Assembly: GCF_024585265.1 (NCBI RefSeq)
Contig: NZ_CP036533.1
Coordinates: 5,961,001-6,025,000, forward strand
From: Bradyrhizobium sp. WBAH42
GTDB taxonomy: Bacteria > Pseudomonadota > Alphaproteobacteria > Rhizobiales > Xanthobacteraceae
Length of the DNA stretch: 64,000 nucleotides
Direction: 5' to 3'
This document shows positions 41,858-50,509 of the stretch, in pieces (positions within the stretch are counted from its first letter, which is position 1; every line of letters begins with the position of its first letter). The notes beneath the pieces are model-generated. The model saw only the letters and a list, made by a program, of their open reading frames with translations, ran no database searches and was not told where the DNA came from. The position numbers and the translations under genes were made by a program.

Positions 41858-41963
41858 TGTCATGCCCCGGCTTGACCGGGGCATCCAGTACGCCGCGGCA
41901 GCAGTTCGTTTACGCAACTTCCGCCGCGGAGTACTGGATCGCCCGCCTTCCCGGGCGATGACA
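41858..41963. repeat. Dispersed palindromic repeat, family A (copy 1)
   Basis: A 106-bp element with two nested hairpins. It opens with TGTCATGCCCCGG...CCGGGGCATCCAGTACGCC and closes with GAGTACTGGATCGCCCG...CGGGCGATGACA. The outer and middle parts are complementary, so the whole can fold into one long structure. A second copy with the same ends lies at 44719. It fills the space between convergent genes. Confidence 0.8.
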
Positions 41964-42011
41964 CTGGTTGTTGGGTGGGCAGGTGCCGCTTCCCTTCTAA
42001 GCTCTATCGCG

Positions 42012-42779
42012 TCAGCTGATCGTCGCGCCGCCGTCGATCACCATGGTCTGGCCGGTCATGAAGTCACCGGCCTTCGAGCCCAGGAACACGGCCGCGCCCG
42101 CGATCTCGTCGGGGATGCCGATGCGCAAGAGCGGCGAGCGCGAGGTCGAGGCCTTCAGGTTCTCCGGATTGTCCCACAGCGCCTTGGCGAAATCGGTCTT
42201 GATCAGGCCGGGCGCGATGCAGTTCACGCGAATGTTGTGCTTGCCGTATTCGCAGGCGAGGTTGCGCGCGAGCTGCATGTCGGCGGCTTTCGAAATGGCG
42301 TAGGCGCCGAGGATGGTCGAGCCCTTCAGGCCGCCGATCGAGGAGACGATGATGATCGAGCCGTCCTTGCGCTCGATCATCTGCGGCACCACCATCGAGA
42401 TCAGCCAATTGTTGGCGACGATGTTGTTGTCCAGGATCTTCCTGAACTGATCGTCGGAAATGCCGGCGAGCGGGCCGTAATACGGATTCGACGCCGCGTT
42501 GCAGACCAGCACGTCGATCTTGCCGAAGGCACGGTTGCTCTCGTCGACGAGGTTTTGCAGGTTCTCTTTCGACGAGATGTTGGCGGCGACCGCGACCGCG
42601 GTGCCCTTGCCGAACTTATCGTTGATGCCCTTCGCCACCTGCTCGCACACGTCGGCCTTGCGCGAGGAGATCACCACCTTGGCGCCGTGCTCGGCCATGC
42701 GCTCGGCGATCGCGAGCCCGATGCCACGCGTCGATCCCGTGATGACGGCGACTTTCCCCTTCATGTCGAACAAGGTCAT
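42012..42779 (-). CDS. Short-chain dehydrogenase/reductase
   Basis: A 255-aa classical SDR with TGSTRGIG (cofactor), NAAS in the position of NNAG, the catalytic Ser of VSSIGG, and YAISK. It ends GQTMVIDGGATIS, typical of FabG-like enzymes. It starts 33 bases after the histidine phosphatase gene and is probably cotranscribed with it. Substrate unknown. Confidence 0.9.
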   Translation of the reverse strand: MTLFDMKGKVAVITGSTRGIGLAIAERMAEHGAKVVISSRKADVCEQVAKGINDKFGKGTAVAVAANISSKENLQNLVDESNRAFGKIDVLVCNAASNPYYGPLAGISDDQFRKILDNNIVANNWLISMVVPQMIERKDGSIIIVSSIGGLKGSTILGAYAISKAADMQLARNLACEYGKHNIRVNCIAPGLIKTDFAKALWDNPENLKASTSRSPLLRIGIPDEIAGAAVFLGSKAGDFMTGQTMVIDGGATIS

Positions 42780-42812
42780 GCTTCTCTCCCAGATTGATTT
42801 TCGTATTCAGTG

Positions 42813-43511
42813 TCAGGCCAGCTTCTTGACTTCCGGTCCCGCCGGCTGATGCATTGCCGCGTGCGCGGGATCCGCGATCCACGGCTGCTGATTGACCATC
42901 GGCAGCCGCCAAAGGGTGCGCTCGGGGCTCGCGAAATGATCGAGCCGCGTCACCGACACATTGTCGATATCGAATCCGAGCCCCTGCTCCGGCCGGTCAC
43001 CGAGCGCAAGACCGACCGCCGCCTTGATGGTGCCGCCATGCGCCACCGCGATAATGTCCTGCCCGGCCGCCTCGGCGTTGATCCGCTCGATGGTGCGGCG
43101 CGTGCGGTTGTAGAGGTCCATGAAGCTTTCGCCGCCGGGCGCGGGCTCGTTGATGTCGGCGAACCAGCTCGCGCCGACGGGGCGGCTGGCAATGAACTGG
43201 GCGCGGTTCATGCCCTGCCAGCGGCCGAGGTTCTGCTCGGCGAGATCCGCCTCCCGCTTCATCGATGCCGGCCTTGGAAAACCTGCGGCCCAGATCGCCT
43301 CGGCGGTCTGATGGGTGCGCATCAGATTGCTCGAATACCAGACGGCCTGATGTGGCAGCACCTTGGCGACAGCATTGAACACATAGGTATCGCTGGTGTC
43401 ACAGGCGATGTCGCTCTGCCCGTAGATGTTGCCGCCGTCATTGCGCACCGGCGCGTGACGGACCCACCACCACCGCGTGATGACCACATTCGGCTTGTCT
43501 GCACCTGCCAT
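42813..43511 (-). CDS. Histidine phosphatase family protein
   Basis: A 232-aa phosphoglycerate-mutase-like protein. The N-terminal catalytic motif is RHAP in place of RHG, keeping the phosphorylated His. 'SNLMRTHQTAEAI' and a late VAHGGT (second His) complete the site. The frame is open a long way upstream, but ATG 43511 has a GGAAGGG site and places the RHAP motif at residue 18. Likely a small-molecule phosphatase. Confidence 0.88.
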   Translation of the reverse strand: MAGADKPNVVITRWWWVRHAPVRNDGGNIYGQSDIACDTSDTYVFNAVAKVLPHQAVWYSSNLMRTHQTAEAIWAAGFPRPASMKREADLAEQNLGRWQGMNRAQFIASRPVGASWFADINEPAPGGESFMDLYNRTRRTIERINAEAAGQDIIAVAHGGTIKAAVGLALGDRPEQGLGFDIDNVSVTRLDHFASPERTLWRLPMVNQQPWIADPAHAAMHQPAGPEVKKLA

Positions 43512-43558
43512 CGAAACCCTTCCATCCCGTCTGATGTCGCTGTACGTGAGTAGCGAAC

Positions 43559-43599
43559 GTGTCTCAAGACACTTTGCCGTTTGAAATCTTGTTTGAAAT
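43559..43599. promoter_or_regulatory. Palindrome and direct repeat in a divergent promoter region
   Basis: GTGTCT-CA-AGACAC at 43559-43572 is a perfect inverted repeat. It is followed by two copies of GTTTGAAAT (43579-43587 and 43591-43599) twelve bases apart. Both lie between the divergent starts at 43511 and 43645 and look like regulator-binding sites. No adjacent regulator gene identifies the protein that would bind. Confidence 0.35.
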
Positions 43600-43644
43600 T
43601 CCGTCGCACGGCAAGCGTCGTGCGCGAGCAAAAGGGAGAAACGC

Positions 43645-44430
43645 ATGGGCCGCCTGCAAGGCAAATCCGTCATCATCACCGGCGCCGGCAGCGGCATCGG
43701 CCGAGCGGCTGCGCTGCTGTTCACCAGGGAAGGCGGCAAGCTGATCGCGGTCGATCGCACCGAAGCTGTGAAGGAGACGGTCGAGGAGATCAAAAAGGCC
43801 GGCGGCGTCGCGGAAGCGATGGTTGCAGATGCCGGCTCCGAAAAGGACGTCATCGCAATGATCGACAAGGCGGTGAAGTCGCACGGCCGGCTCGACGTCA
43901 TCTGGGCCAATGCCGGCGTCTCCGGCGGGCTCGTTCCGCTCGCCGAGCAGACCGTCGAGCATTGGCAGGAGATCCTGCGCGTCAACCTCATCGGGCCGTT
44001 CCTCGCGGTGAAATACGCCATGCCGCATATGGTCAAGCAGCAGTCCGGCGCGATCGTGCTGACCGCCTCTGTTGCCGGTCTCAAGGCTGGCGCGAGCGGG
44101 CATCCCTATGCCGCGAGCAAGGCCGGCGTGATCAGCCTGGTGCAAACGACGGCCTATTCGCTCACCGGCACCGGCGTGCGCATCAATGCGGTCTGCCCCG
44201 GCTTGATCGAGACCGGCATGACCAAGCCGATCTTCGACCGCGCCAAGGAGCGCGGCACCCAGGACAAGATCGGCCAGCTCAATCCGCTCAAGCGCCCCGG
44301 CCAGCCGCACGAGCTCGCGGCGATGGGACTCTTCCTGGCGAGCGACGAGGCGTCGTATGTCAACGGGCAAGCGTTCCCGGTGGACGGCGGCTTGACGGCA
44401 TCGATGCCGTATACGGGCAAGCCGGTTTAG
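43645..44430 (+). CDS. Short-chain dehydrogenase/reductase
   Basis: A 261-aa classical SDR with TGAGSGIG, NAGVSGG, the catalytic Ser in TASVAG, and YAASK. The C-terminus has VDGGLTASMPY. A GGGAG site lies just before the ATG. It is divergent from the phosphatase / SDR pair. Substrate not predictable. Confidence 0.9.
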   Translation: MGRLQGKSVIITGAGSGIGRAAALLFTREGGKLIAVDRTEAVKETVEEIKKAGGVAEAMVADAGSEKDVIAMIDKAVKSHGRLDVIWANAGVSGGLVPLAEQTVEHWQEILRVNLIGPFLAVKYAMPHMVKQQSGAIVLTASVAGLKAGASGHPYAASKAGVISLVQTTAYSLTGTGVRINAVCPGLIETGMTKPIFDRAKERGTQDKIGQLNPLKRPGQPHELAAMGLFLASDEASYVNGQAFPVDGGLTASMPYTGKPV

Positions 44431-44436
44431 TTCGCA

Positions 44437-44572
44437 CTCGTGTCCCGGACGCGACGCAGCGCGCAAGCGATGCGGCGCAGAGCCGGGACCCAGCAGGCGA
44501 CGTCGCTCGCTGCTGCATGGGCCCCGGCTCTGCAGCGCATCACTTCGTGCTGCGCAGCGGCCGGGGCACGAG
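44437..44572. repeat. Dispersed palindromic repeat, family B
   Basis: An approximately 136-bp element with imperfectly complementary ends (CTCGTGTCCCGG ... CCGGGGCACGAG) and internal GC-rich hairpins. It follows the SDR stop by six bases and so may also act as a transcription terminator. Confidence 0.65.
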
Positions 44573-44603
44573 AGCGGAGGTTGGCGCACACCTGCCTCCG
44601 CAT

Positions 44604-44684
44604 CGTCATTGCGAGCGCAGCGAAGCAATCCAGGAATGCATCCGCGGAGAGACCCTGGATTGCTTCGCTGCGCTCGCAATGACG
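44604..44684. repeat. Dispersed palindromic repeat, family C (copy 1)
   Basis: An 81-bp element with perfect 30-bp inverted arms at 44604-44633 and 44655-44684. The arms begin CGTCATTGCGAGCGCAGC and the loop is 21 bases. A second copy with the same arms and a 20-base loop lies at 47696. Confidence 0.9.
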
Positions 44685-44718
44685 GGGTGTGGCAGGAAAA
44701 TCGCTTTCCAAATGCTAC

Positions 44719-44821
44719 TGTCATTCCCCGCGAAGGCGGGGAATCCAGTACGCCGCGGCCTATCGATTGAACCACAACTGTCTCGGAGTACTGGATCGCC
44801 CGGTTAAACCGGGCGATGACA
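44719..44821. repeat. Dispersed palindromic repeat, family A (copy 2)
   Basis: A 103-bp element with the same ends as the copy at 41858 (TGTCATTCCCCG...AATCCAGTACGCCGCGGC and GGAGTACTGGATCGCCCG...CGGGCGATGACA). The central bases between the CCAGTAC / GTACTGG arms differ between the copies, as expected if the stem is under selection and not the loop. Confidence 0.85.
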
Positions 44822-44865
44822 GCGAGTGTGTCGTTGCAGACGCGCTTCCGCGTCCTCGCGGCGCA

Positions 44866-45440
44866 TTTCGCCCGAGTTATACCTTGTCGCCTCACCCTCA
44901 ATTGAAAGAGGGCGCAGGGAAGACCGGGTGCCGGCCGGGCACCCACGGTCCACTGTGCGAAAGGTGGCAACAAGAATTTGCACAGCGGCATACAGGTGAA
45001 GCCAAACATCCGGCCTTCCCTGCGCAGTGGTTTTACGGCTTATGCCGCGCTCTCCCCGGGGAGCGATGCACTATTGCCCCCGTCACCTTGCGGATGGCTG
45101 ATGCGCATCGCCCAGTCGGGCAACCACATCACCACAAGATTTGACGCACAGACCCCGGGCGTCAGGACCACACGATTTTGCCGTACGCGAACCGCACCCG
45201 TCGTTGGCACGAGCTCTTCGCTCACGGCTCTCCGCCCTGCGAAGCTTTTCGCGCCGATGTGGCTCGCGTCCACCACCCCCCTGCCCGCGTTCGTGACGAT
45301 CGCGATACGCCCCTCTTCCTTGGGCCGGGTTGAGCCGACTCATACGTCATTTCCGAATTTCGGTAAAGCGGAATATTTCATCGGCCTCGTCTTGACCGAT
45401 GCCTTGGTGTTTTGCCCGACGGACAACGCAAGGTTTGGTA
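44866..45440. repeat. Long conserved intergenic element (about 0.6 kb)
   Basis: No believable gene is present. I recognise this text, including 'CAGACCCCGGGCGTCAGG' and 'GCGCTCTCCCCGGGGAGCG', as a type of intergenic block that recurs in Bradyrhizobium genomes and is often mis-annotated as short hypothetical proteins. That is memory and was not searched. It contains several short palindromes (for example CTCTCCCCGGGGAG at 45049-45062) but no single long inverted repeat. Borders are approximate. Confidence 0.5.
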
Positions 45441-45447
45441 GACCTCC

Positions 45448-45577
45448 CCGTCATTCCGGGGCGCGACGAAGTCGCGAGCCCGGAATCCATTTCACAGCGC
45501 GTCGTGCGGTCCGATGGATTCTCAGGTGCGCAATTGCGCACCATGGCTCGATGCTGCGCATCGCCCCGGAATGACGG
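45448..45577. repeat. Dispersed palindromic repeat, family D
   Basis: A 130-bp element with complementary ends (CCGTCATTCCGGGG ... CCCCGGAATGACGG) and an internal palindrome GGTGCGCAATTGCGCACC. It abuts the long element at 44866-45440. Confidence 0.85.
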
Positions 45578-45659
45578 CTGCGGTGTTGATTTGCCCATCC
45601 CACCGCCACGTTGGTATGGTTCCTGCAGGCACCTGAGCCTTCCTGCTCTCCAACAGAAT

Positions 45660-46844
45660 ATGACAATGCCAAGCTCAAGACCCGACCGCATCCGAAAGCT
45701 CCTCGCCGACCTCGTCTCGTTCGACACCGTCAGCGACCGCACCAACCTGCCCCTGATCGCCCATATCGAGGGCTATCTCGCCTCCTTCGGGATCAAGGGC
45801 GAGCGCATCGTCGACGACACCGGCGAGAAGGCTTCGCTCTGGGTCACGATCGGGCCGGAGGATCGGCCGGGATTCGTGCTGTCGGGCCATACCGATGTGG
45901 TGCCTGTCGGGGGCCAGGACTGGAGCCATGATCCATTCAAGCTGGTGGAGCGCGACGGCAAGCTCTACGGCCGCGGCACCACCGACATGAAGGGCTATGT
46001 GGCGGTGTGCCTCGCCATGGTGCCGGAGATGGTGGAGGCGAGACTCAAGACGCCGATTCATCTGGCGATCTCCTATGACGAGGAGATCGGCTGCGTCGGC
46101 GTGCGGCCGATGCTGCACGAGGTCGCGAAGAAGACGATCAGGCCGCTCGGCGCCTTCATCGGCGAGCCGACCCAGATGCAGGTCATCATCGGCCACAAGG
46201 GCAAGCACGGCGTGCGCGCCACGTTCCGCGGGCTCGCGCGTCATTCCTCGATCGCCCCCGACGGCGTCAATGCGATCGAATATGCCGCCGAGCTGATCGT
46301 CGAGATCCGCCGCCGCGCCGTGGCGCTCGAGGCTGCGCGATCGGCGGACAGCCTCTACGACGTCCCGCATTCGACGCTGCTCACCAGCATCGTGCATGGC
46401 GGCGCAGCGCTGAACATCGTGCCTGATACCTGCACCGTGGATTTCGAATGCCGCGGCATCGGCATCACCGAGTCCAAGGAGGTGACCGATGCGATCGTCG
46501 CCTGGGCCAAGGCCGAGATCGAGCCGGCGATGAAGGCGAGACATGCCGACTGCGGCATCGATTTCGAGGAGATCCTCGACTATCCCGCGCTCGACACCGC
46601 CGCCGACGCCGCCATCGTCACGCTGGCCAAGAGCCTCGCAGGGCGCAACGACCACGCCAAGGTCGCCTTCGGCACCGAGGCGAGCCTGTTCGCCAGCATC
46701 GCCGACATCCCCTCGGTGGTGATCGGCCCCGGCGCGATAGCGCAGGCGCATACGCCGGACGAGTTCGTGGAGATGGCGGAGCTGGAGAAATGCGCGGGCT
46801 TCGTGGAAAGGCTGATCGCGCATTGTGCGAAGACGGCGTCTTAG
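45660..46844 (+). CDS. argE: Acetylornithine deacetylase (M20 family)
   Basis: Zinc hydrolase of 394 aa that removes the acetyl group from N-acetylornithine in arginine synthesis. The metal and catalytic positions are visible: SGHTDVVP (His and catalytic Asp), GRGTTDMKG (bridging Asp), DEEIGC (general-base Glu and zinc Glu) and a late AQAHTPDEF (His). Length and the 'GEPTQMQVIIGHKGK' dimerisation entry fit ArgE. ATG 45660 was chosen; ATG 45666 is possible. Many alphaproteobacteria use ArgJ instead, so it may have a related deacylase role. Confidence 0.85.
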   Translation: MTMPSSRPDRIRKLLADLVSFDTVSDRTNLPLIAHIEGYLASFGIKGERIVDDTGEKASLWVTIGPEDRPGFVLSGHTDVVPVGGQDWSHDPFKLVERDGKLYGRGTTDMKGYVAVCLAMVPEMVEARLKTPIHLAISYDEEIGCVGVRPMLHEVAKKTIRPLGAFIGEPTQMQVIIGHKGKHGVRATFRGLARHSSIAPDGVNAIEYAAELIVEIRRRAVALEAARSADSLYDVPHSTLLTSIVHGGAALNIVPDTCTVDFECRGIGITESKEVTDAIVAWAKAEIEPAMKARHADCGIDFEEILDYPALDTAADAAIVTLAKSLAGRNDHAKVAFGTEASLFASIADIPSVVIGPGAIAQAHTPDEFVEMAELEKCAGFVERLIAHCAKTAS

Positions 46845-46855
46845 GCGGCATTGCC

Positions 46856-46944
46856 GTAGGGTGGGCAAAGTGAAGCGTGCCCACCACTATTACCTGATCG
46901 CGCAAAGATGGTGGGCACAAGCTACGCGCTTTTGCCCACCCTAC
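46856..46944. repeat. Dispersed palindromic repeat, family E (copy 1)
   Basis: An 89-bp element with ends GTAGGGTGGGCAAAG and TTTGCCCACCCTAC and inner GCGTGCCCACC / GGTGGGCAC. A second copy with matching ends lies at 47798. It sits between the convergent argE and lysE-type genes. Confidence 0.88.
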
Positions 46945-46963
46945 GAGAGCCAGCCTGGCCGCC

Positions 46964-47590
46964 TCACCGCTCCTGCAGGGCGAGCCGAACGCCGACTGCG
47001 CAGTAAATGGTCCCGACCACCTTGCCCTGCCATCTGACGACAGCCGGGTGGCGGCGAAGAAGTTGGCCGAGACGCCCCGCCCCCACGGCGAACACGACCG
47101 TGCTGACGAGGCCGAGCAGCACGAAGACCATGCCGAGGATCGCAAGCTGAAGAGCGGTTGATCCTGGCTCCGGCTGGACGAATTGCGGCAGGAACGCCAG
47201 GAAGAACAGCGCGGTCTTGGGATTGAGCACTTCGGCCAGCACGGCCTCTCGGAATGCGCGACCTGCGCTGATCATAGGGGCGCTGCCGTTCAGCTCGATT
47301 GGCGCCTTGTCCAGCATCGCGCGAATGCCGAGATAGATCAGGAACGCGGCACCCGCATATTTGACGATGCCGAACAGCAACGCCGATGTGGCGATGATCG
47401 CCGAGAGTCCGACAATCGCCATCCCCGTGTGTACCAGGTCTCCAGCGGCGATTCCCGCACCCGTGGCGATGCCGACCTTCGTTCCCGAGCTTGCCGCCCG
47501 CGCCATGGTGAGCAGCGTTGCCGGTCCCGGAATGAAGACGAAACCGAGCACGATGAGGACGTAAGTGATGAGGGTAGTGTGGTCGATCAT
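46964..47590 (-). CDS. LysE/RhtB-family amino acid exporter
   Basis: A 208-aa inner-membrane protein with about six hydrophobic segments. 'FIPGPATLLTMARAASSG' near residues 20-37 is the family signature, followed by GDLVH and LNPKTALFFLAFLPQF. ATG 47590 gives the usual MIDHTTLITY N-terminus. It probably exports an amino acid or homoserine lactone-like compound. Repeats lie on both sides. Confidence 0.9.
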   Translation of the reverse strand: MIDHTTLITYVLIVLGFVFIPGPATLLTMARAASSGTKVGIATGAGIAAGDLVHTGMAIVGLSAIIATSALLFGIVKYAGAAFLIYLGIRAMLDKAPIELNGSAPMISAGRAFREAVLAEVLNPKTALFFLAFLPQFVQPEPGSTALQLAILGMVFVLLGLVSTVVFAVGAGRLGQLLRRHPAVVRWQGKVVGTIYCAVGVRLALQER

Positions 47591-47695
47591 GCGCGGGTCT
47601 CCCGGAGCGGATTGGGCACACAAGGAATACAAGGACTCGGTCGCTGCGAAAGGCGCTTGCGCGGTGTGAATTGCGAGTCTCGCATTCCGCCTCCT

Positions 47696-47775
47696 CGTCA
47701 TTGCGAGCGCAGCGAAGCAATCCAGGCTGCCGCCGCGGAAAGAACCTGGATTGCTTCGCTGCGCTCGCAATGACG
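47696..47775. repeat. Dispersed palindromic repeat, family C (copy 2)
   Basis: An 80-bp element with the same 30-bp inverted arms as the copy at 44604 (arms 47696-47725 and 47746-47775). It lies upstream of the lysE-type gene and next to a family E copy. Confidence 0.9.
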
Positions 47776-47797
47776 GAGACTACGAAGCGTAGGTGCC

Positions 47798-47887
47798 GTA
47801 GGGTGGGCAAAGCGAAGCGTGCCCACCGTTTTCGTGTGATCGCGGAGAGATGGTGGGCACGGCGCTACGCGCCTTTGCCCACCCTAC
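47798..47887. repeat. Dispersed palindromic repeat, family E (copy 2)
   Basis: A 90-bp element matching the copy at 46856 at both ends. Its central bases differ. It follows family C copy 2 by 22 bases, so the 47591-47903 gap is filled largely by repeats. Confidence 0.88.
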
Positions 47888-47903
47888 GAAACCAGCCGCG
47901 AAG

Positions 47904-47930
47904 AAAAAAGGCGCGGCCATCAGCCGCGCC
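47904..47930 (-). terminator. Rho-independent terminator of the phosphotransferase gene
   Basis: On the minus strand an 8-bp perfect stem (GGCGCGGC / GCCGCGCC) with a 5-nt loop is followed by six T residues. It starts 10 bases after the stop codon at 47941, a textbook arrangement. Confidence 0.92.
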
Positions 47931-47940
47931 TTCGTTGTTT

Positions 47941-48999
47941 CTACACCGCGCCCGCCTTCTGCGCGTATTCCCATGAGGCCTTTGACAGCGGCACGGTGCG
48001 CTTGGCTGACTCCAGCGCCTTGGCGTTGGCGGCGGTGCCGTCGCGGACGCGGCCGGCGATGCCCTGGGTGATGCCGGCAAGACGGAACAAATTGTAGGCG
48101 AAATACCAGTTGAGATCAGGCACCGTCATCTTTGTGACGTCGCAATAGATCTGCGCGGCCTCTTCCAGGCTCGGGATGTTGAGCGCCTTGAGGTCGGCAC
48201 CCTCGAGGCCCGGCATGATCCATTGCATCAAGAGATAGGTGAAGTCGGCCATGGGATCGCCGAGCGTCGACAGCTCCCAGTCCAGCACGGCCTGCACGCG
48301 CGGTTCCGTCGCGTGGAAAATCATGTTGTCGAGGCGGTAATCGCCATGGACGATCGAGACGCGCGCCTGCTCCGGCACGGTCCTGGGCAGCCATTCGGCG
48401 ACCTTCTCGAACTCGGGAATGTGCTGGGTCTCGGACGCCCGGTACTGCTTGGTCCAGCGGTCGATCTGCCGCGCAAAATAGTTGCCGGGCTTGCCGAAGT
48501 CGCCAAGGCCGATGGCGACGGGGTCGAACATGTGGAGCTTCGCCAGCGTCTCGATCTTGCTGGTGAAGATCTTTCGGCGCGCATCGTTGTCCTGGCTCGG
48601 CAACGTCGGATCCCAGAACACGCGCCCCTCCTCCATCGACATGATGTAGAAGGCCGCGCCGATGACGCCGTCGTCCTGGCACAGCGCATAGGCGCGCGCG
48701 ACCGGAAAGCCCTGCTTTCCAAGGGCCGCGATGACGCGATATTCGCGGTCGACCGCATGCGCCGAGGGCAGCAGCTTGCCGAACGGCTTGCGGCGCATCA
48801 CGTAGGAGCGGTTCGGCGTGTTAAGGCGATAGGTCGGGTTGGACTGGCCGCCCTTGAACTGGAGCACGACCAGCGGGCCTTCATAACCTTCGACGTGCTC
48901 GCGCATCCACGCCTCGAGGCGCAGCTCGTCGAAACGATGCCGCTCCTCCACCGGCTTGGTGCCCGAGAACTCTTCGTCTTTCCTGACGCCGTCAGCCAC
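47941..48999 (-). CDS. APH-family phosphotransferase, ACAD10/11-type
   Basis: A 352-aa kinase-fold protein. The catalytic loop is VHGDYRLDN and the metal loop VLDWELSTLGDP, typical of the group fused to acyl-CoA dehydrogenase in animal ACAD10/11. Here it lies next to a separate acyl-CoA dehydrogenase gene on the same strand, 140 bases downstream of it. The known ACAD10/11 role is to phosphorylate 4-hydroxyacyl groups before dehydration; the bacterial pair may do the same. A terminator follows. Confidence 0.88.
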   Translation of the reverse strand: MADGVRKDEEFSGTKPVEERHRFDELRLEAWMREHVEGYEGPLVVLQFKGGQSNPTYRLNTPNRSYVMRRKPFGKLLPSAHAVDREYRVIAALGKQGFPVARAYALCQDDGVIGAAFYIMSMEEGRVFWDPTLPSQDNDARRKIFTSKIETLAKLHMFDPVAIGLGDFGKPGNYFARQIDRWTKQYRASETQHIPEFEKVAEWLPRTVPEQARVSIVHGDYRLDNMIFHATEPRVQAVLDWELSTLGDPMADFTYLLMQWIMPGLEGADLKALNIPSLEEAAQIYCDVTKMTVPDLNWYFAYNLFRLAGITQGIAGRVRDGTAANAKALESAKRTVPLSKASWEYAQKAGAV

Positions 49000-49139
49000 G
49001 GTGACGCTCCCTCTTCAGTCCTGACCATTTCAGATCGAGCATGATCCTAATCGGTAACCGCTGACGCACTTGCGTCAAGCGGTCACCGGATCAAGCCCTG
49101 TCGTTGCTTCAGGTCGGGAGCGCCGTCGGGCCCTCCCTC

Positions 49140-50375
49140 TCAGTGACTTGGAGAGTTTGCATACTTCCGAAGCTCGAGCCTGGCAATGGCGCGGTTGTGC
49201 ACCTCGTCCGGGCCGTCGGCGAGCCGCAGCGTGCGGATGTGGGCGTAGTCCTTGGCAAGGCCCGCTTCATCCGAGACGCCGCCGCCGCCGAAGGCCTGGA
49301 TCGCCTCGTCGATGATCTTCAACGCCATGTTGGGCGCGGCGACCTTGATCATGGCGATCTCGGCCTGCGCGGTCTTGTTGCCGACCTTGTCCATCATGTC
49401 GGCCGCCTTGAGGCACAGAAGCCGCGTCATCTCGATGTTGGTCCGGGCTTCGCCGATGCGCTGTTCCCACACAGAGTGCTCGACGATCTTCTTGCCGAAC
49501 GCGGTGCGCGATGCGAGCCGCTTCACCATCTTCTCCAGCGCCTCCTCGGCCTTGCCGATGGTGCGCATGCAGTGATGGATACGGCCCGGACCGAGACGGC
49601 CCTGCGCGATCTCGAAGCCGCGGCCTTCGCCGAGCAGGATGTTCTCCTTCGGCACGCGCACGTTCTCGAGCAGCACCTGGGCATGGCCGTGGGGCGCGTC
49701 GTCGAAGCCGAACACGGGCAGCATCTTCTCCACCTTGATGCCTGGCGTGTCGAGCGGAACCAGGATCTGCGACTGCTGCTGGTGCTTGGCCGCCTTGAAG
49801 TCGGTCTTGCCCATCAGGATCGCGATCTTGCAGCGGGGATCGCCGACGCCGGACGACCACCATTTGCGGCCGTTGATGACGTAATGGTCGCCGTCGCGCT
49901 CGATGCGGGTCTCGATGTTGGTGGCGTCGGACGAGGCGACCGCCGGTTCCGTCATCAGGAAGGCGGAGCGGATCTCACCGTCCATCAGCGGGCGCAGCCA
50001 TTTCCGCTTCTGCTCCTTGGTGCCGTAGCGGATGAACACTTCCATGTTGCCGGTGTCGGGCGCGGAACAATTGAACACTTCCGAGGCCCAGGTGATGCGG
50101 CCCATCTCTTCCGACAAAAGCGCGTATTCGAGATTGGTCAGTCCCGCGCCGCGGAATTCGTCGTCCTCATGCTCGCTCGGCGGCATGAACATGTTCCAGA
50201 GGCCTTCGGCCTTCGCCTTCTTCTTGAGGTCCTCGAGGACCGGGATCACCTTCCAGCGGTCGCCGCTCTTGTCCTGCTGATCGTAGATCGGCACAGCCGG
50301 GCGCACGTGCTTGGCCATGAAGGACCGCACGCGGTCGAGCCATTCCTTCTGCTTGGGCGACATATCGAAGTCCAT
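49140..50375 (-). CDS. Acyl-CoA dehydrogenase (long-chain / ACAD11-like)
   Basis: A 411-aa flavoprotein. '[18 protein letters not shown]' is the FAD and substrate region and '[14 protein letters not shown]' the central strand region. The C-terminal helix domain has '[11 protein letters not shown]'. The GGAGAGGAGC ribosome site supports ATG 50375; the frame is open further upstream. It probably works with the phosphotransferase downstream in breakdown of hydroxy or long-chain acyl-CoA, controlled by the divergent TetR gene. Confidence 0.9.
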   Translation of the reverse strand: MDFDMSPKQKEWLDRVRSFMAKHVRPAVPIYDQQDKSGDRWKVIPVLEDLKKKAKAEGLWNMFMPPSEHEDDEFRGAGLTNLEYALLSEEMGRITWASEVFNCSAPDTGNMEVFIRYGTKEQKRKWLRPLMDGEIRSAFLMTEPAVASSDATNIETRIERDGDHYVINGRKWWSSGVGDPRCKIAILMGKTDFKAAKHQQQSQILVPLDTPGIKVEKMLPVFGFDDAPHGHAQVLLENVRVPKENILLGEGRGFEIAQGRLGPGRIHHCMRTIGKAEEALEKMVKRLASRTAFGKKIVEHSVWEQRIGEARTNIEMTRLLCLKAADMMDKVGNKTAQAEIAMIKVAAPNMALKIIDEAIQAFGGGGVSDEAGLAKDYAHIRTLRLADGPDEVHNRAIARLELRKYANSPSH

Positions 50376-50509
50376 GGGACGCTCCTCTCCTTCGCTAGTC
50401 CTTTTGCCCGGACTGTCCTCCCGCATCGCGTGACCCGCAAGCGCGAATGCGCCGGCGCTGCGGACCCGCCGAAACCCAGCCGCTTTTGCGAACGAGTCCC
50501 GATTGCGGA

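Noticed and set aside
44978..45574. 198-codon frame inside the repeat block
   Set aside because: It spans two repeat elements, has no ribosome site and no family features. Frames like this are known to be called as hypothetical proteins from this repeat.
44437..47887. CRISPR array
   Set aside because: The repeats are long inverted elements of different families with irregular spacing, not short direct repeats with unique spacers. No cas gene is near.
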